From Thermodesulfobacteriota bacterium (GTDB taxonomy: Bacteria > Desulfobacterota > WTBG01 > CAIYCZ01 > CAIRTM01), in NCBI GenBank assembly GCA_028282925.1, contig JANQGV010000016.1, positions 1-33,748 of the forward strand: a DNA stretch of 33,748 nucleotides, read 5' to 3'. This document shows positions 16,165-25,696 of the stretch, piece after piece. Under the pieces are notes generated by a model. That model saw only the letters and a list, made by a program, of their open reading frames with translations. It was not told the origin of the DNA and ran no database searches. The first letter of the stretch is position 1, and each line of letters starts with the position of its first letter. The translations under genes and the position numbers were made by a program.

Positions 16165-16194
16165 TTGCAATTTTGCATAATCGTATCCTATACT
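16165..16194 (+). promoter_or_regulatory. Sigma-70-type promoter for the heme-sensor kinase
   Basis: TTGCAA (16165-16170) and TATACT (16189-16194) with an 18-bp spacer. The predicted start at about 16201 leaves a 45-nt leader with AGGAG. Confidence 0.5.
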
Positions 16195-16246
16195 CTATGG
16201 TTAAACGGCACTTACCAGCGTGATAGGCACTTTTTTAGGAGATGGT

Positions 16247-18541
16247 ATGGCTGAGAAAGTACCGGCTGCGCAGAACGACCAGGGCAGCGACGGCTTTTCA
16301 ACATTGTACAGAAACGCGGTGGCTGTGACCCTGGTATGGATACTGATCGTTGCAGGTTCGTTTTCATGGTCTGTGTACCACGAGCGAAAGCATACACTGG
16401 AAATGGCACGCAATGAAGCGCGCTCGGCTTTCAACAAGGACCTGGCGCTGCGTTTGTGGGCAACGTCCCACGGAGGCGTGTATGTGACTCCCGATGATAG
16501 AACACCGCCGAACCCCTACCTGAGCCATTTGCCCGACCGTGACGTGCTGACGCTGTCGGGCAAAAAACTTACCCTGATGAATCCCGCCTACATGCTGCGC
16601 CAGACAATGCAGGACTATGAAAAACTCTATGGGGTGAAGGGGCACATAACAAGCCTGAAACTGCTGAATCCGATGAACATGCCCGACGAATGGCAGCGCA
16701 AGGCCCTGAACGAGCTTGACCGCGGTGCGGCGGAGGTTGCAGGAGTTGCGGAGATCAGGGGTGAAAAATACCTGCGGTTAATGCGGCCGATGCTGACCAA
16801 GAAGGGCTGCCTTAAATGCCATGGGCACCAGGGATATACGGTCGGTGATGTGCGGGGAGGAGTGGGTGTCTCGGTGCCGATGATGCCGTATTACCGGACG
16901 GAATATACAATCATAAAAAACTACCTCTGGACCAACGGCGCTGTGTTGCTGGCCGGACTGCTTGCCATCGGGTTTGTTTCTTTCCGCAGCAAAAAGCGTA
17001 TATCCGAAAAACATGAGGCCGATAAAAAGCTCCGGGAAAGTGAAGAGCGCATGAGCCTGCTTTTCAACAGCCTGCCCGATTTTATCGTGCAGGTCGGAAC
17101 TGATATGAAGGTTGTATGGGCAAACCAGTGCGTAACCGAGGTGAAACCGGATGCGGTGGGGCAGTATTGTTACCGGGTCTTTAGAGCCGCGAGCCGGCTC
17201 TGTCCCGACTGTCCGGTCAGGCAGTGCATGGAATCGGGCACAATAGTGTCTGAAGAGTTGGCATATGAAGGCTTCACGGAAAGAGAGGGGGAGACGTGGT
17301 GGTCGCTGACGGGCATCCCGTTGAAAGACGAAAGCGGCACCGTGACGGGAGCCATTGAAGTGTGCCGCAATATAACCGACCGGGTGGAAATGGAGGCATC
17401 CCTGCGGCAGTCGCAGAAAATGGAGGCCATCGGAACCCTTGCCGGTGGTATTGCCCATGATTTCAACAATATCCTGGGTGGTATTATCGGATACACCGAG
17501 CTTGTACAGGGGGATGTTCCGCAGGGCAGCCGTGTGCAGGACGATTTAAAAGAAATCATCAAATCGGCCGACCGGGCCAAGGACCTGGTCAGGCAGATTC
17601 TCACCTTCAGCCGTAAGAGCAGGAAAGAGCGCAAAACTCTCTCGATTGCGCCTATCATACAAGAGGCCGTAAAGCTGCTGCGCTCGACTATCCCGACAAC
17701 CGTTGAGATCAGGCCGGCTATCAATGAGCAATCCGGCATGGTGAATGCCGACGCCACGCAGATGCACCAGGTGATGATGAACCTGTGTACCAATGCGGCC
17801 CATGCAATGCAGGAAACAGACGGGGTGCTGGATGTGTCGCTGAATCCTGTTGTTCTGTCGGAAGAATCAATGGGAATATATCACGATCTGACTCCCGGTC
17901 CCTATGTAGAGTTGCGTATTGCAGATAACGGAGCCGGGATAGACCCCCGGATACTGCCGCGGATTTTTGAGCCGTTTTTCACCACCAAAGAGCAGCAGAA
18001 AGGTACCGGCATGGGACTGGCGGTTGTGCACGGCATTGTGAAGGACCACGGGGGAGAGATCAACGTGGAAAGCCGGGTGGGTGCCGGAACCACATTTACC
18101 ATTCTTTTGCCGCGGGTCATTGAACAGCCTGCCGCAGATGGAGGTGAGCAGACGGAAGCAGAGGGCGGCAGCGGGCACATCCTTTTTGTTGATGATGAAA
18201 AAACACTGATGGACATCGGCCGCAGAATACTTGAGTCTCTGGGCTACACGGTTACCGCCTGTAACGGCAGCCTTGAAGCCCTGGACGTGTTCCAGCAGTC
18301 GCCGGACGAGTTCGACCTGGTGATAACAGACCAGACCATGCCGCATATGACGGGATACAATCTTGCAAAGAGAATACTGAGAATAAAACCCTCCATGTCC
18401 GTTATTCTCTGCACCGGCTACAGTGATTCCCTTACTCCCCAAAAAGCCAGGGATGCAGGCAGCAAAGCCCTGCTGTATAAACCGTTCAGCAGGAAGGACG
18501 TAGCCCGTACCGTCCATGACGTTTTGAGTGCGGACAATTGA
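16247..18541 (+). CDS. Membrane hybrid histidine kinase with heme-binding Tll0287-like sensor
   Basis: 764 residues. Order: TM1 (~24-44), periplasmic Tll0287/DUF3365-like domain with CLKCH (Cys188, Cys191, His192), a c-type heme attachment motif, then TM2 (~231-247). Next come PAS (~265-385), HisKA with IAHDFNNILGG (phospho-His ~404), HATPase (N-box NAAHAM, G1 DNGAGID, G2 GTGMGLAVV), and a C-terminal receiver with phospho-acceptor Asp ~695 in DLVITDQTMP. It would sense a redox or gas signal through the heme and pass phosphate internally to the receiver; no output domain is present. The start is at 16247 (AGGAG, 5-6 nt upstream) rather than the upstream ATG at 16220. Neighbours give no operon partner. 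Confidence 0.92.
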   Translation: MAEKVPAAQNDQGSDGFSTLYRNAVAVTLVWILIVAGSFSWSVYHERKHTLEMARNEARSAFNKDLALRLWATSHGGVYVTPDDRTPPNPYLSHLPDRDVLTLSGKKLTLMNPAYMLRQTMQDYEKLYGVKGHITSLKLLNPMNMPDEWQRKALNELDRGAAEVAGVAEIRGEKYLRLMRPMLTKKGCLKCHGHQGYTVGDVRGGVGVSVPMMPYYRTEYTIIKNYLWTNGAVLLAGLLAIGFVSFRSKKRISEKHEADKKLRESEERMSLLFNSLPDFIVQVGTDMKVVWANQCVTEVKPDAVGQYCYRVFRAASRLCPDCPVRQCMESGTIVSEELAYEGFTEREGETWWSLTGIPLKDESGTVTGAIEVCRNITDRVEMEASLRQSQKMEAIGTLAGGIAHDFNNILGGIIGYTELVQGDVPQGSRVQDDLKEIIKSADRAKDLVRQILTFSRKSRKERKTLSIAPIIQEAVKLLRSTIPTTVEIRPAINEQSGMVNADATQMHQVMMNLCTNAAHAMQETDGVLDVSLNPVVLSEESMGIYHDLTPGPYVELRIADNGAGIDPRILPRIFEPFFTTKEQQKGTGMGLAVVHGIVKDHGGEINVESRVGAGTTFTILLPRVIEQPAADGGEQTEAEGGSGHILFVDDEKTLMDIGRRILESLGYTVTACNGSLEALDVFQQSPDEFDLVITDQTMPHMTGYNLAKRILRIKPSMSVILCTGYSDSLTPQKARDAGSKALLYKPFSRKDVARTVHDVLSADN

Positions 18542-18667
18542 CGGGTACCGCCCCTTTTTATTGCTCACACTTCTTATCACCATCCCCCATGAATCGCTTT
18601 CAAAATCCCCTCTTTTTCAGCGGCATATAAAAAAGCGTGCAGGGTACCATCTGTTGGGTATTATACA

Positions 18668-18829
18668 GTGATACGTATCATTACTTCCATACCGGCCCTG
18701 AATGCCGGTATCAAGATGGTGGGCGAGGGCACCCTTGACCACCGCCACGATGTGCGCACCGGCGACAAGATCGAGGCGGTTGCCGAGACATTCAACACCA
18801 TGGCGGAGAGGACCTTAAAACCCATATGA
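18668..18829 (+). pseudogene. HAMP-domain fragment, remnant of a sensor/chemoreceptor gene
   Basis: Translation in this frame gives the full shape of a HAMP linker: 'IRIITSIPALNAGIKMV' then 'GEGTLDHRHDVRTGDKIE' and 'AVAETFNTMAER', followed by a stop at 18827-18829. HAMP domains connect a membrane sensor to a kinase, cyclase or chemoreceptor signalling part, but both sides are missing. The frame is open back to 18593 without recognisable sequence. It ends only 5 bp before the stop of the convergent membrane-protein gene. Nothing else of the parent gene was found in this window. Confidence 0.7.
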
Positions 18830-18834
18830 AAATT

Positions 18835-20466
18835 TTAATGCAGGGAAGAAGGTACAAGCTCCTTTTTAAGGTACAAGGTTTTGTTTGAAAGCTTTTTTGG
18901 TATCTTTGTAAAACCATAGTGGTCTGGATTTTTCAGGAAACGTTTATAGGCATCATCATGCATGTAGCGGCTGTCGGAAGTATCCAGCCCATCGGCAATG
19001 ATCATCATGTTGATCGAATGTGTATCGATAAAAGTATCGAAGGGTTCATTTTTTATGAAGAAGGGTACGGTCCTGTAATTGCTGCCTGCAAAAACTGAAT
19101 ATATTCCTCCGCTTTCAAGCAAAAACACCTGCTTCTCAATGTTAAGCGATTGAAGAAACCTGATAATGCCTACATTTTCCCGGTTCGAGGTTACGGGGCC
19201 GGATACGCCGGGGGTAACAATATACAGAACAAGTAGCGCAAGTGCGGATACGCCCAGAGTTTTCAGCGAGAGCTTGGATGCGGGTCGGGGAGATACAAAC
19301 AACAAGAGTGTTGCGGTGAGCAATGCAACAGGCACGACAAAATAGTGGCTGCGGGGATAAATGATTACGCAGGAAACAAGTGGAGGCAGTGCGAAACAAC
19401 CGAAAATGATAAAAAGGTTTTTATTCCTGTTCCATGTTTCGCAGGTATGCAGCAACCAGCGTTTGCGGTAAAGAACCGCAAGAAACAAACACATGCCCAT
19501 CAGCATATACCGTTCAATTCTTTTTCCTTCAAAACTGTCGGGCAATATGAAATTCTGATGTGCTCCAAGCAGGAAAATGCCGTGGCGTATTGAGCCGACC
19601 GTATTGCAGCCGACATGTTTCAGAAACATGGCTGGATTGTTTTGAGCTGCGCCGGGTATGGACTGTGCGTTGCCGAAATCGGAAGCCGTTATTTCCTGCC
19701 AGTTTGTGAGGGGGCTCAGCCGGATATCGGACCACGATACCTTGTTCAGGGAGTAATGTTGCCCGAATGCTATCAGGCTTCTGTCCCGGCTGACGGGATT
19801 GCCCCAGGAAATCAGCAGTACTACAGTAACGAGAAGGGTGATGCTGAAGGATGTCAATTCAGCACCGGCAAGCCTTTTGTCTGTGCGCCGTAAAAGCCGG
19901 TACAGGAAAAACAGCATCAGCAACAGAAAGGTGATAAAAAACTCGGGGCGTATGTATGCACAGAGTAATGCCGCAAGGGCCGACAGTGAAATTTGCGTAA
20001 GAACGGATTTAATCCGGCAAATGCAGGTTAAAAAAACAAGCATGGCAATCAGTGCAAAATGGGAAGTCTTCGGCCATGACTGAACATTGATAAAAGATAT
20101 CAAATGAAAAAAAGCGGCGGCGACCGCAAGAGCCCTCTGTATGTGCATTCGCCGTAAAAGCAGATACAGCAGGGAGGGGTACATCAGCGTAATGAGTATA
20201 TTGCTCAGGTAATAAAGTGTGATGCGGTCGGGCTGCACAAGAGAAAGAACGTAAAACCACAGGCAATACAATGGACCATAATCAGGCTGGAGAATACCGG
20301 TTTCTTTAAATGCAAAGCCTTTTGCCAGATAGCCGCTGTCGTCGGAAAAACCGATATCAAAAAACATCTCGAATCCGGAAATATATTTCAGTCCGATTGC
20401 AACAAGTGCACCGGCAATGAGCAGTTCGAGAAGAACGGGCAGAGGGGAGGTTTTGTTTTTGTCCAT
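18835..20466 (-). CDS. GT-C-like membrane glycosyltransferase or related polytopic protein
   Basis: 543 residues with about ten hydrophobic helices and a C-terminal soluble domain of ~130 residues. After the first segment the loop motif GFSDDSGYLAKG places an acidic pair where GT-C transferases (ArnT/PMT/dolichol-mannose type) have theirs. That is the same layout as the 13867-15489 protein, though overall they are only distantly alike. The likely role is transfer of a lipid-linked sugar to an envelope target. The start lacks a strong ribosome site. It is transcribed leftward and converges on the HAMP relic; a 256-bp gap with a hairpin separates it from the divergent VOC gene. Substrate unknown. 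Confidence 0.7.
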   Translation of the reverse strand: MDKNKTSPLPVLLELLIAGALVAIGLKYISGFEMFFDIGFSDDSGYLAKGFAFKETGILQPDYGPLYCLWFYVLSLVQPDRITLYYLSNILITLMYPSLLYLLLRRMHIQRALAVAAAFFHLISFINVQSWPKTSHFALIAMLVFLTCICRIKSVLTQISLSALAALLCAYIRPEFFITFLLLMLFFLYRLLRRTDKRLAGAELTSFSITLLVTVVLLISWGNPVSRDRSLIAFGQHYSLNKVSWSDIRLSPLTNWQEITASDFGNAQSIPGAAQNNPAMFLKHVGCNTVGSIRHGIFLLGAHQNFILPDSFEGKRIERYMLMGMCLFLAVLYRKRWLLHTCETWNRNKNLFIIFGCFALPPLVSCVIIYPRSHYFVVPVALLTATLLLFVSPRPASKLSLKTLGVSALALLVLYIVTPGVSGPVTSNRENVGIIRFLQSLNIEKQVFLLESGGIYSVFAGSNYRTVPFFIKNEPFDTFIDTHSINMMIIADGLDTSDSRYMHDDAYKRFLKNPDHYGFTKIPKKLSNKTLYLKKELVPSSLH

Positions 20467-20654
20467 GGATCGTTATTTTTGGGTTTATATGTTTTCAGAT
20501 ATATCAGAAGGATACAAAAATGGCAACTTGAGGTTCTTCTTTTGGTTCGGAGGTAGAGACCGCACAGATGTTTTTGCAGTTGTTGTGTTGAAGGTTTGAC
20601 TGGCAATCAGTTATGCCCTGGGATAGAATAACCGGCAAACGGCAAGCACCAGGA

Positions 20655-20695
20655 ACCCGGCTGTGAAGCGTGTTCAGCATGAAACGCTTCCGGGT
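20655..20695. repeat. Stem-loop before the VOC-family gene
   Basis: ACCCG and GAAGCGT pair with ACGCTTC and CGGGT with a 5-nt bulge on the left side; loop 12 nt. It lies 28 bp before the VOC start codon, so it would sit in the leader of that mRNA. Function unknown. Confidence 0.4.
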
Positions 20696-20722
20696 AGTGT
20701 TTAATGAATGAAAGGAAGACAC

Positions 20723-21154
20723 ATGCAACCAAGAATAAGCATGATTACACTAGGGGTTAATGACCTTGAGGCGTCGAGACGATTTTACCGCGATCTCGGT
20801 TTTCCCGAGAAGGAATGGGGCCCGGATATAGCCTTTTTTACACTGAACGGGACGTGGCTGGCATTGTACAACCGGGAGGCGCTGGCCGAAGATGCTACGG
20901 TGCCAAGTGATGGAGACGGCTTTCAGGGGTTTACCCTGGCACACACTCTTGCATCGGAAGCCGAAGTGGATGAAGTGTTCGTGCAGGCAGTAGAAGCCGG
21001 AGCAACGCCGGTTAAACAACCACAGAAAGTGTTTTGGGGCGGTTATTCAGGTTATTTCAAGGACCCGGACGGCTACTTGTGGGAAGTGGCCCACAATCCG
21101 CACTTTTGGGCCGGGCCGGAAGATGAATCGGCATACGGGCGGCGCGTGCATTAG
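20723..21154 (+). CDS. VOC-superfamily (glyoxalase/bleomycin-resistance fold) protein
   Basis: 143 residues with the paired beta-alpha-beta-beta-beta modules of the vicinal-oxygen-chelate fold. There are ITLGVNDLEASRRFYRDLGF at the start and the matching second module ending GYFKDPDGYLWEVAHNP, including the metal-ligand Glu in WEV. Members bind a metal and act in glyoxalase, dioxygenase, epimerase or drug-binding roles; the exact reaction cannot be told from sequence. AGGAAG 4 nt upstream supports this ATG rather than the one at 20708. Its last four bases (TTAG) overlap the stop of the convergent hybrid kinase gene, an unusually tight 3' end. Confidence 0.9.
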   Translation: MQPRISMITLGVNDLEASRRFYRDLGFPEKEWGPDIAFFTLNGTWLALYNREALAEDATVPSDGDGFQGFTLAHTLASEAEVDEVFVQAVEAGATPVKQPQKVFWGGYSGYFKDPDGYLWEVAHNPHFWAGPEDESAYGRRVH

Positions 21155-23073
21155 TGCCTGTCCAGGACCGAGCGGATGACTCCGGCAATATCCCGTTTCT
21201 GGCTGGGTTTGGGCAAGAGCGCCTTTATGCCGCAGGCCTGCAATGTATCATCGGAGACCGCATCGGCATAGCCGGTCGCAAGAATAACAGGGATGTCCGG
21301 CCGAATCCCGACTATTTCAGAGGCCAGCCTGTCGCCGTTCATGTGCGGCATCGACAGGTCGGTAATGACAAGGTCGAACTGCTCAGGATCAGCCTTGAAA
21401 ATCTCAAACGTTTCACGACTGTCGGTCAGTGCGGTTACCGTATAGCCGAGGTGCTCGAGAATTCTTTTTGTCGTAACTGCCAGGTATCCTTCATCGTCCA
21501 CCAGCAGGATATGCTCATTGCCGGTAGGGATTTCCTCTTTGCGGTCGGCAACCGTTTGCTCGGCCCGGGCCTTTGGAAAAAAAGCCGTAACCGTTGTGCC
21601 CCGGCCGGGTGTGCTTGAAACGTGTATCGTCCCGCCGTGGTTTTTAACGATTCCGTGCACAACCGCCAGTCCCAGTCCGCTGCCTTTGCCGACATCTTTG
21701 GTGGTAAAAAAGGGATCGAAAATTTGATGGAGTATTTCCGGTTCGATACCGGTACCGTTGTCGGTTACCGTGAGTTGCGTATATTCACGCACCGACAGTT
21801 CCGGGCACTTTTCAAGGAGTGCGGCGTCCGGAACAACCGGCCACAGACCGACTTCTATCAATCCGCCGGATGCCCCCTCCAGGGCCTGGACTGCATTGAG
21901 GCACAGGTTTACCAGGACCTGCTGCAACTGGATGGGATCGCCCATGATGGGGCCGGTATTTTCGCTGATGTCGCTGCGTATTTCTATTGATGCCGGAGTT
22001 GTTGCCCGCAGTACTCTCAAACCTGATGCCACGGGAAGGTGTGGTTGCAGCACGGTGCGTTCCTGCCAGCTTTTACTGCTGAACATGAGTAGTTGTTTTA
22101 TAACGTCCCGGGCGCGGTCGCTGAGTTTCGATATTTCCTCCAGGCTGTCGCGGCCGGGGCTGTCGGCAGGTATATCTTCAAGGGCCAGTTCGGTATAGCC
22201 CATAATGCCGCCCAGGATATTGTTGAACTCATGGGCAATGCCCCCGGCAAGGGTGCCCACCGACTGCATCTTCTGGGAAGTGAGCAGGTGCTCTTCCATC
22301 CGGCGCTTATGGGTAATGTCCCTGAAAACAATAACGGTGCCGGTAATTTCACCTTTTTTGTTCCTGATCGGGGCGGCGCTGTCGCCGATCAGGACTTTAT
22401 CGGTGCTGTTTCTCCGGATCAAAAGCGTGGTGTTGTCGAGCGAAAGTACCCGCCCCTCATCAATCACTTTCCGTGCAAGGCCGCCTACGGGCTGCCCTGT
22501 CGATTCATTTATGATTTGAAAAACGTTATCCAGGCTCTGATTCAGGGCCTCGCTTATGTTCCAGCCGGTCAGCGACTCGGCAACGGGGTTGATAAACGTG
22601 ATCATGCCCGTGGTGTCGGTTGTAATGACACCGTCGCCGATGGAGTTCAACGTTGTCAGGAGCCACTGCTCGCTGTCTTTCAGGCGTTTTTCCATGGCGT
22701 GTTTGTACAGGGCGATTTCAATGGTTGTTTTCAGCTCCCGGTCGTCAAACGGCTTGACAATATAGCCGAAGGGTCCGCACAGCTTTGCTTTTTCCAGAAC
22801 ATCCGTATCACAGTATGCGGTCAGGTAGATAATCGGTATGTCGTACAGGTCGTGGATTTTTAAAGCGGCTTCGGTTCCGTCCATGTCACCCTTGAGCTTG
22901 ATATCCATCAGTACCAGGTCGGGGGAGTCTTCTTTTGCCGACTCAAGCGCCTGTACCGCCGTAGGCACGGCCCTGGACACGGCAAAACCGCTTTCCTCAA
23001 GCGACCTTCTGATGTCTTCGGCTACAAGGCCGTCGTCTTCTACAATCTGAATGGTTGTCTTCTGTGTCGTCAT
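21151..23073 (-). CDS. Hybrid histidine kinase / response regulator (REC-PAS-HisKA-HATPase-REC)
   Basis: 640 residues, soluble. N-terminal receiver (phospho-acceptor Asp57 in LVLMDIKL), PAS (~140-255), HisKA with GGIAHEFNNILGG (His ~281), HATPase (N-box NLCLNAVQAL, G1 DNGTGIE, F-box FFTTKD, G2 GSGLGLAVV), then a second receiver with Asp ~572 in DLVITDLSMP. An N-terminal receiver on a kinase marks it as a downstream step in a phosphorelay. It follows the membrane kinase (23094-25058) by 20 bp in the same direction, so that is the likely upstream donor. The start at 23073 has AAGGAG; a longer frame to 23097 overlaps the previous gene's stop and lacks its own site. No DNA-binding domain. Confidence 0.93.
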   Translation of the reverse strand: MTTQKTTIQIVEDDGLVAEDIRRSLEESGFAVSRAVPTAVQALESAKEDSPDLVLMDIKLKGDMDGTEAALKIHDLYDIPIIYLTAYCDTDVLEKAKLCGPFGYIVKPFDDRELKTTIEIALYKHAMEKRLKDSEQWLLTTLNSIGDGVITTDTTGMITFINPVAESLTGWNISEALNQSLDNVFQIINESTGQPVGGLARKVIDEGRVLSLDNTTLLIRRNSTDKVLIGDSAAPIRNKKGEITGTVIVFRDITHKRRMEEHLLTSQKMQSVGTLAGGIAHEFNNILGGIMGYTELALEDIPADSPGRDSLEEISKLSDRARDVIKQLLMFSSKSWQERTVLQPHLPVASGLRVLRATTPASIEIRSDISENTGPIMGDPIQLQQVLVNLCLNAVQALEGASGGLIEVGLWPVVPDAALLEKCPELSVREYTQLTVTDNGTGIEPEILHQIFDPFFTTKDVGKGSGLGLAVVHGIVKNHGGTIHVSSTPGRGTTVTAFFPKARAEQTVADRKEEIPTGNEHILLVDDEGYLAVTTKRILEHLGYTVTALTDSRETFEIFKADPEQFDLVITDLSMPHMNGDRLASEIVGIRPDIPVILATGYADAVSDDTLQACGIKALLPKPSQKRDIAGVIRSVLDRH

Positions 23074-23093
23074 TGTGCACACTCCTTTTTTTA

Positions 23094-25058
23094 TCAACCG
23101 GTTTTGAACCGGATGACAAACGTTGTGCCTTTTTCCCTGAGGAGGGCCAGATGTCCATCCATCTGGTGTTCGGCCAGCAGGGCCACAATTTTAAGTCCCA
23201 GAGAGTCTGTATTTTCAATGTCCATTTCGCCGGGAATACCGACCCCGTTGTCGCTTACCGTAAGTTCAGCCTCACCTGCACCGTGCGACTGAAGGACAAT
23301 TTTTATGGTGCCGCTTCCGTCGTCGGGAAACGCGTATTTGAGTGCATTGGAAACAAGCTCATTGATGATCAGGCCGCACGGAATCGCGCAGTCCAGCCCG
23401 ATGGGAATATTGTCGATATGTAATGTTGTATTGATTTTTTTCACGTCAACGTTGTACGATCTGTTCATGCTGTTCATAAGCCGGCGTACATATTCGGGAA
23501 AGTCGATTTTAGCCAGGTCTCCGGACCGGTAGAGTATCTCGTGGATAAGCGACATGCTCTGGATGCGATCCTGGCAGTTTTTGAAAATTTCACGCTGTTC
23601 TTTGCTGCTTACGTTGCGTTCCTGGAGTCTGAGAATGCTGGAAACGAACTGAAGATTGTTTTTTACCCGGTGGTGGATCTCGCGCAACAGCACTTCTTTT
23701 TCCTCCAGCGATCTGCGGAGGGCCGCCTCAGCATTTTTTCGTTCGGTAATGTCGGTGTAAATGGTCATCTTCGAGATGGTGCCGTCGGCATGATATATAG
23801 GGGAGTTGGAAATATGATATATGCGGTCGTCAAGGGGGCTGACGACATCCAGGGAGCAGGAGTTACCTTGCTGTATTTTATCTTGGACACACCACGGGCA
23901 TTTCATCTCCATAGCGTTCATGACCTTGTAACAGGGTTCGCCGGTTGCATCCCGGCCGATCCGTTTGATCATGGCCGAATTCATGTAGCTGATACGATAG
24001 TCCGGCGAGCAGATATAGGTGCACTCGTTAATGGACTCCATCATGCTGCGATACTTTTCTTCACTTTCCCGCAGCTCCTGGGCCGATTTTTGGGCCTTTG
24101 TTTTTTCCTCTGAGAGCCTGCGGGTTTTTTCGGTTACCATGCGGTTCAGGTACCAGACTCCTCCGAGTGCCAGCAAGAACACAACCGGGGTGAGAAGAAT
24201 AAGAATATATTTGATGATCCTTGTAACGGACGCAGGGGACGCGGGCAGGATGGGTCCGAACCATTTGTTGTATAAACGGTCGTAAGTGCCGTCGGCAAAA
24301 ACAACGGCAAGACCTTCATTGAGTTGTGCCAGCAGTTCAGTGTTGTCCTCCTGTACGGCAAAACAAAACTTCTGTTCAAAATCGTCAAGGGTCCCGGCGT
24401 GCGGCTTCAGGCTCAATTCTTTTGAATTGTTCATACACTCGATGTTGCTGATGTCCAGTTGCTTCAGCAGTTGGAGACCCATAAGCTGCTGCCCGATGAC
24501 CGCATCGTGTTTGCCGCCGGCAAGCATCTGCATGGCTTCGGAAAAGGTGGTGGTCAAAATCAGCTTATCGGTCAGGTTATTATTGAGGGCATATTCATGG
24601 GCGGTGTCTCCCCGCATTACCAGGATTTCTTTACCACGCAGGTCTTCCCGGCTGCGGATTGCGGTTTCCCCTTTGCGAATGAAAACGGCCCCCCGCATGC
24701 GAAGATAGAGAACGGTGAAATCCAGCACTTTGTCGCGCTCAGGAGAGTAGGAGACCAGGGGTAAAACGTCAAGTTTGCCGTCGATGAGCCGGTGCATAAT
24801 TTTATACCATGGGCCGGTGGTGAACCGTACCTCCAGGCCCATGGTGCCGGCAACGGCCTTGAGCAACTCAACTGAAAAGCCGTCGGCGCTGCCGTCGGGT
24901 TTGACAAGGGCAAAGGGCGGATAATCGTATTCACTGGCGGACTTGAGTATGGTGCCCGGGGGAAGATCAGCCTGTGCCGATGCAATGAAGATGCAGAGGA
25001 ACTGGACGATTATAAGCAACCGGCATGTGAAAACAAGCTGTTTAATTCCGCCGCCCAT
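23094..25058 (-). CDS. Membrane sensor kinase: periplasmic solute-binding domain, PAS, HisKA_2
   Basis: 654 residues. A signal or anchor segment (1-30) precedes a type-3 solute-binding domain (~35-265: SEYDYPPFALVKPDGSADGF, then 'RSREDLRGKEILVMRGD'), the fold that binds amino acids or small ligands. A TM segment follows (~281-303), then PAS (~325-440), HisKA_2 with EIHHRVKNNLQ (phospho-His 462 or 463) and HATPase (LIINELVSNAL, DNGVGIP). The HATPase ends the protein; there is no receiver. The PAS holds a Cys cluster (PCYKVMNAMEMKCPWC). AGCAGG upstream of the ATG supports the start. It is the first gene of a two-gene operon with the hybrid regulator. Confidence 0.9.
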   Translation of the reverse strand: MGGGIKQLVFTCRLLIIVQFLCIFIASAQADLPPGTILKSASEYDYPPFALVKPDGSADGFSVELLKAVAGTMGLEVRFTTGPWYKIMHRLIDGKLDVLPLVSYSPERDKVLDFTVLYLRMRGAVFIRKGETAIRSREDLRGKEILVMRGDTAHEYALNNNLTDKLILTTTFSEAMQMLAGGKHDAVIGQQLMGLQLLKQLDISNIECMNNSKELSLKPHAGTLDDFEQKFCFAVQEDNTELLAQLNEGLAVVFADGTYDRLYNKWFGPILPASPASVTRIIKYILILLTPVVFLLALGGVWYLNRMVTEKTRRLSEEKTKAQKSAQELRESEEKYRSMMESINECTYICSPDYRISYMNSAMIKRIGRDATGEPCYKVMNAMEMKCPWCVQDKIQQGNSCSLDVVSPLDDRIYHISNSPIYHADGTISKMTIYTDITERKNAEAALRRSLEEKEVLLREIHHRVKNNLQFVSSILRLQERNVSSKEQREIFKNCQDRIQSMSLIHEILYRSGDLAKIDFPEYVRRLMNSMNRSYNVDVKKINTTLHIDNIPIGLDCAIPCGLIINELVSNALKYAFPDDGSGTIKIVLQSHGAGEAELTVSDNGVGIPGEMDIENTDSLGLKIVALLAEHQMDGHLALLREKGTTFVIRFKTG

Positions 25059-25148
25059 ATAAACCTGCTGATCGTATTGGAGTTTTTTGTTTTGAGTCCG
25101 CTCCTTTTTTCAGCATGAGGTCGGCATATGTCGGGTCTCTTTTTGGTT

Positions 25149-25174
25149 CCGCACCGCCGCTTGGGGCGGTGCGG
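25149..25174. repeat. GC-rich perfect 10-bp hairpin
   Basis: CCGCACCGCC (25149-25158) and GGCGGTGCGG (25165-25174), loop GCTTGG. No T-run follows on either strand. It lies 91 bp upstream of the sensor kinase ATG. Confidence 0.6.
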
Positions 25175-25389
25175 TGCACACTGTTTCCCAAACCCTGCGT
25201 GCCCTGATATATACACTACGTACAATATTAATCAGGCTATTTCAATACGCCGACGCTAAAATCAGGGCTTCTGTGTAGTTTTTTTACACTTTTCGTCTTG
25301 TCCGATAATCGATGGATACGTATTAATAATGAAATTGTAGGTATTTTTACTCACCCTTGTGGCGGTATTAGAGCAATTCCCAAAAAACT

Positions 25390-25443
25390 ATAGCCGCATT
25401 GAAGAACTGCACAGGCTGATACGGTTTGATTGCCTGCGGCTAT
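25390..25443. repeat. 9-bp inverted repeat around a 36-nt spacer
   Basis: ATAGCCGCA (25390-25398) and TGCGGCTAT (25435-25443), perfect, in non-coding DNA. It may be part of an unrecognised element or a chance match. Confidence 0.35.
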
Positions 25444-25696
25444 GTGCTCGCATGAAAGGTAAGAAAATAGAGAGAATCCATAGCTCGCACCGCCGAGGCT
25501 GCTCTTGCCGCATCAGCGTTCACAGTACCTGGTGGCCACAGAAAAGTGTGAAATGTTCTCGTGAATACCATGGGCGTAACAGGTGCGCCGACGGGAAGCT
25601 TTTTGATCTGTATACGGCAGGTGGGTCACCTGGATGGTGCCGCAGGGTGACGGACTTGTGCAGGTGTTTGAATAAGCGTAACGGTTTGTGGTGTGT

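Larger units (their letters stand above)
25059..25696. other. Intergenic region before the sensor kinase, no gene
   Basis: Spans the upstream region of the kinase (minus strand) and the downstream side of the FapA-like gene. It contains a GC-rich perfect hairpin (25149-25174) and an inverted repeat (25390-25443); no coding frame with family signal was seen on either strand. Confidence 0.5.
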
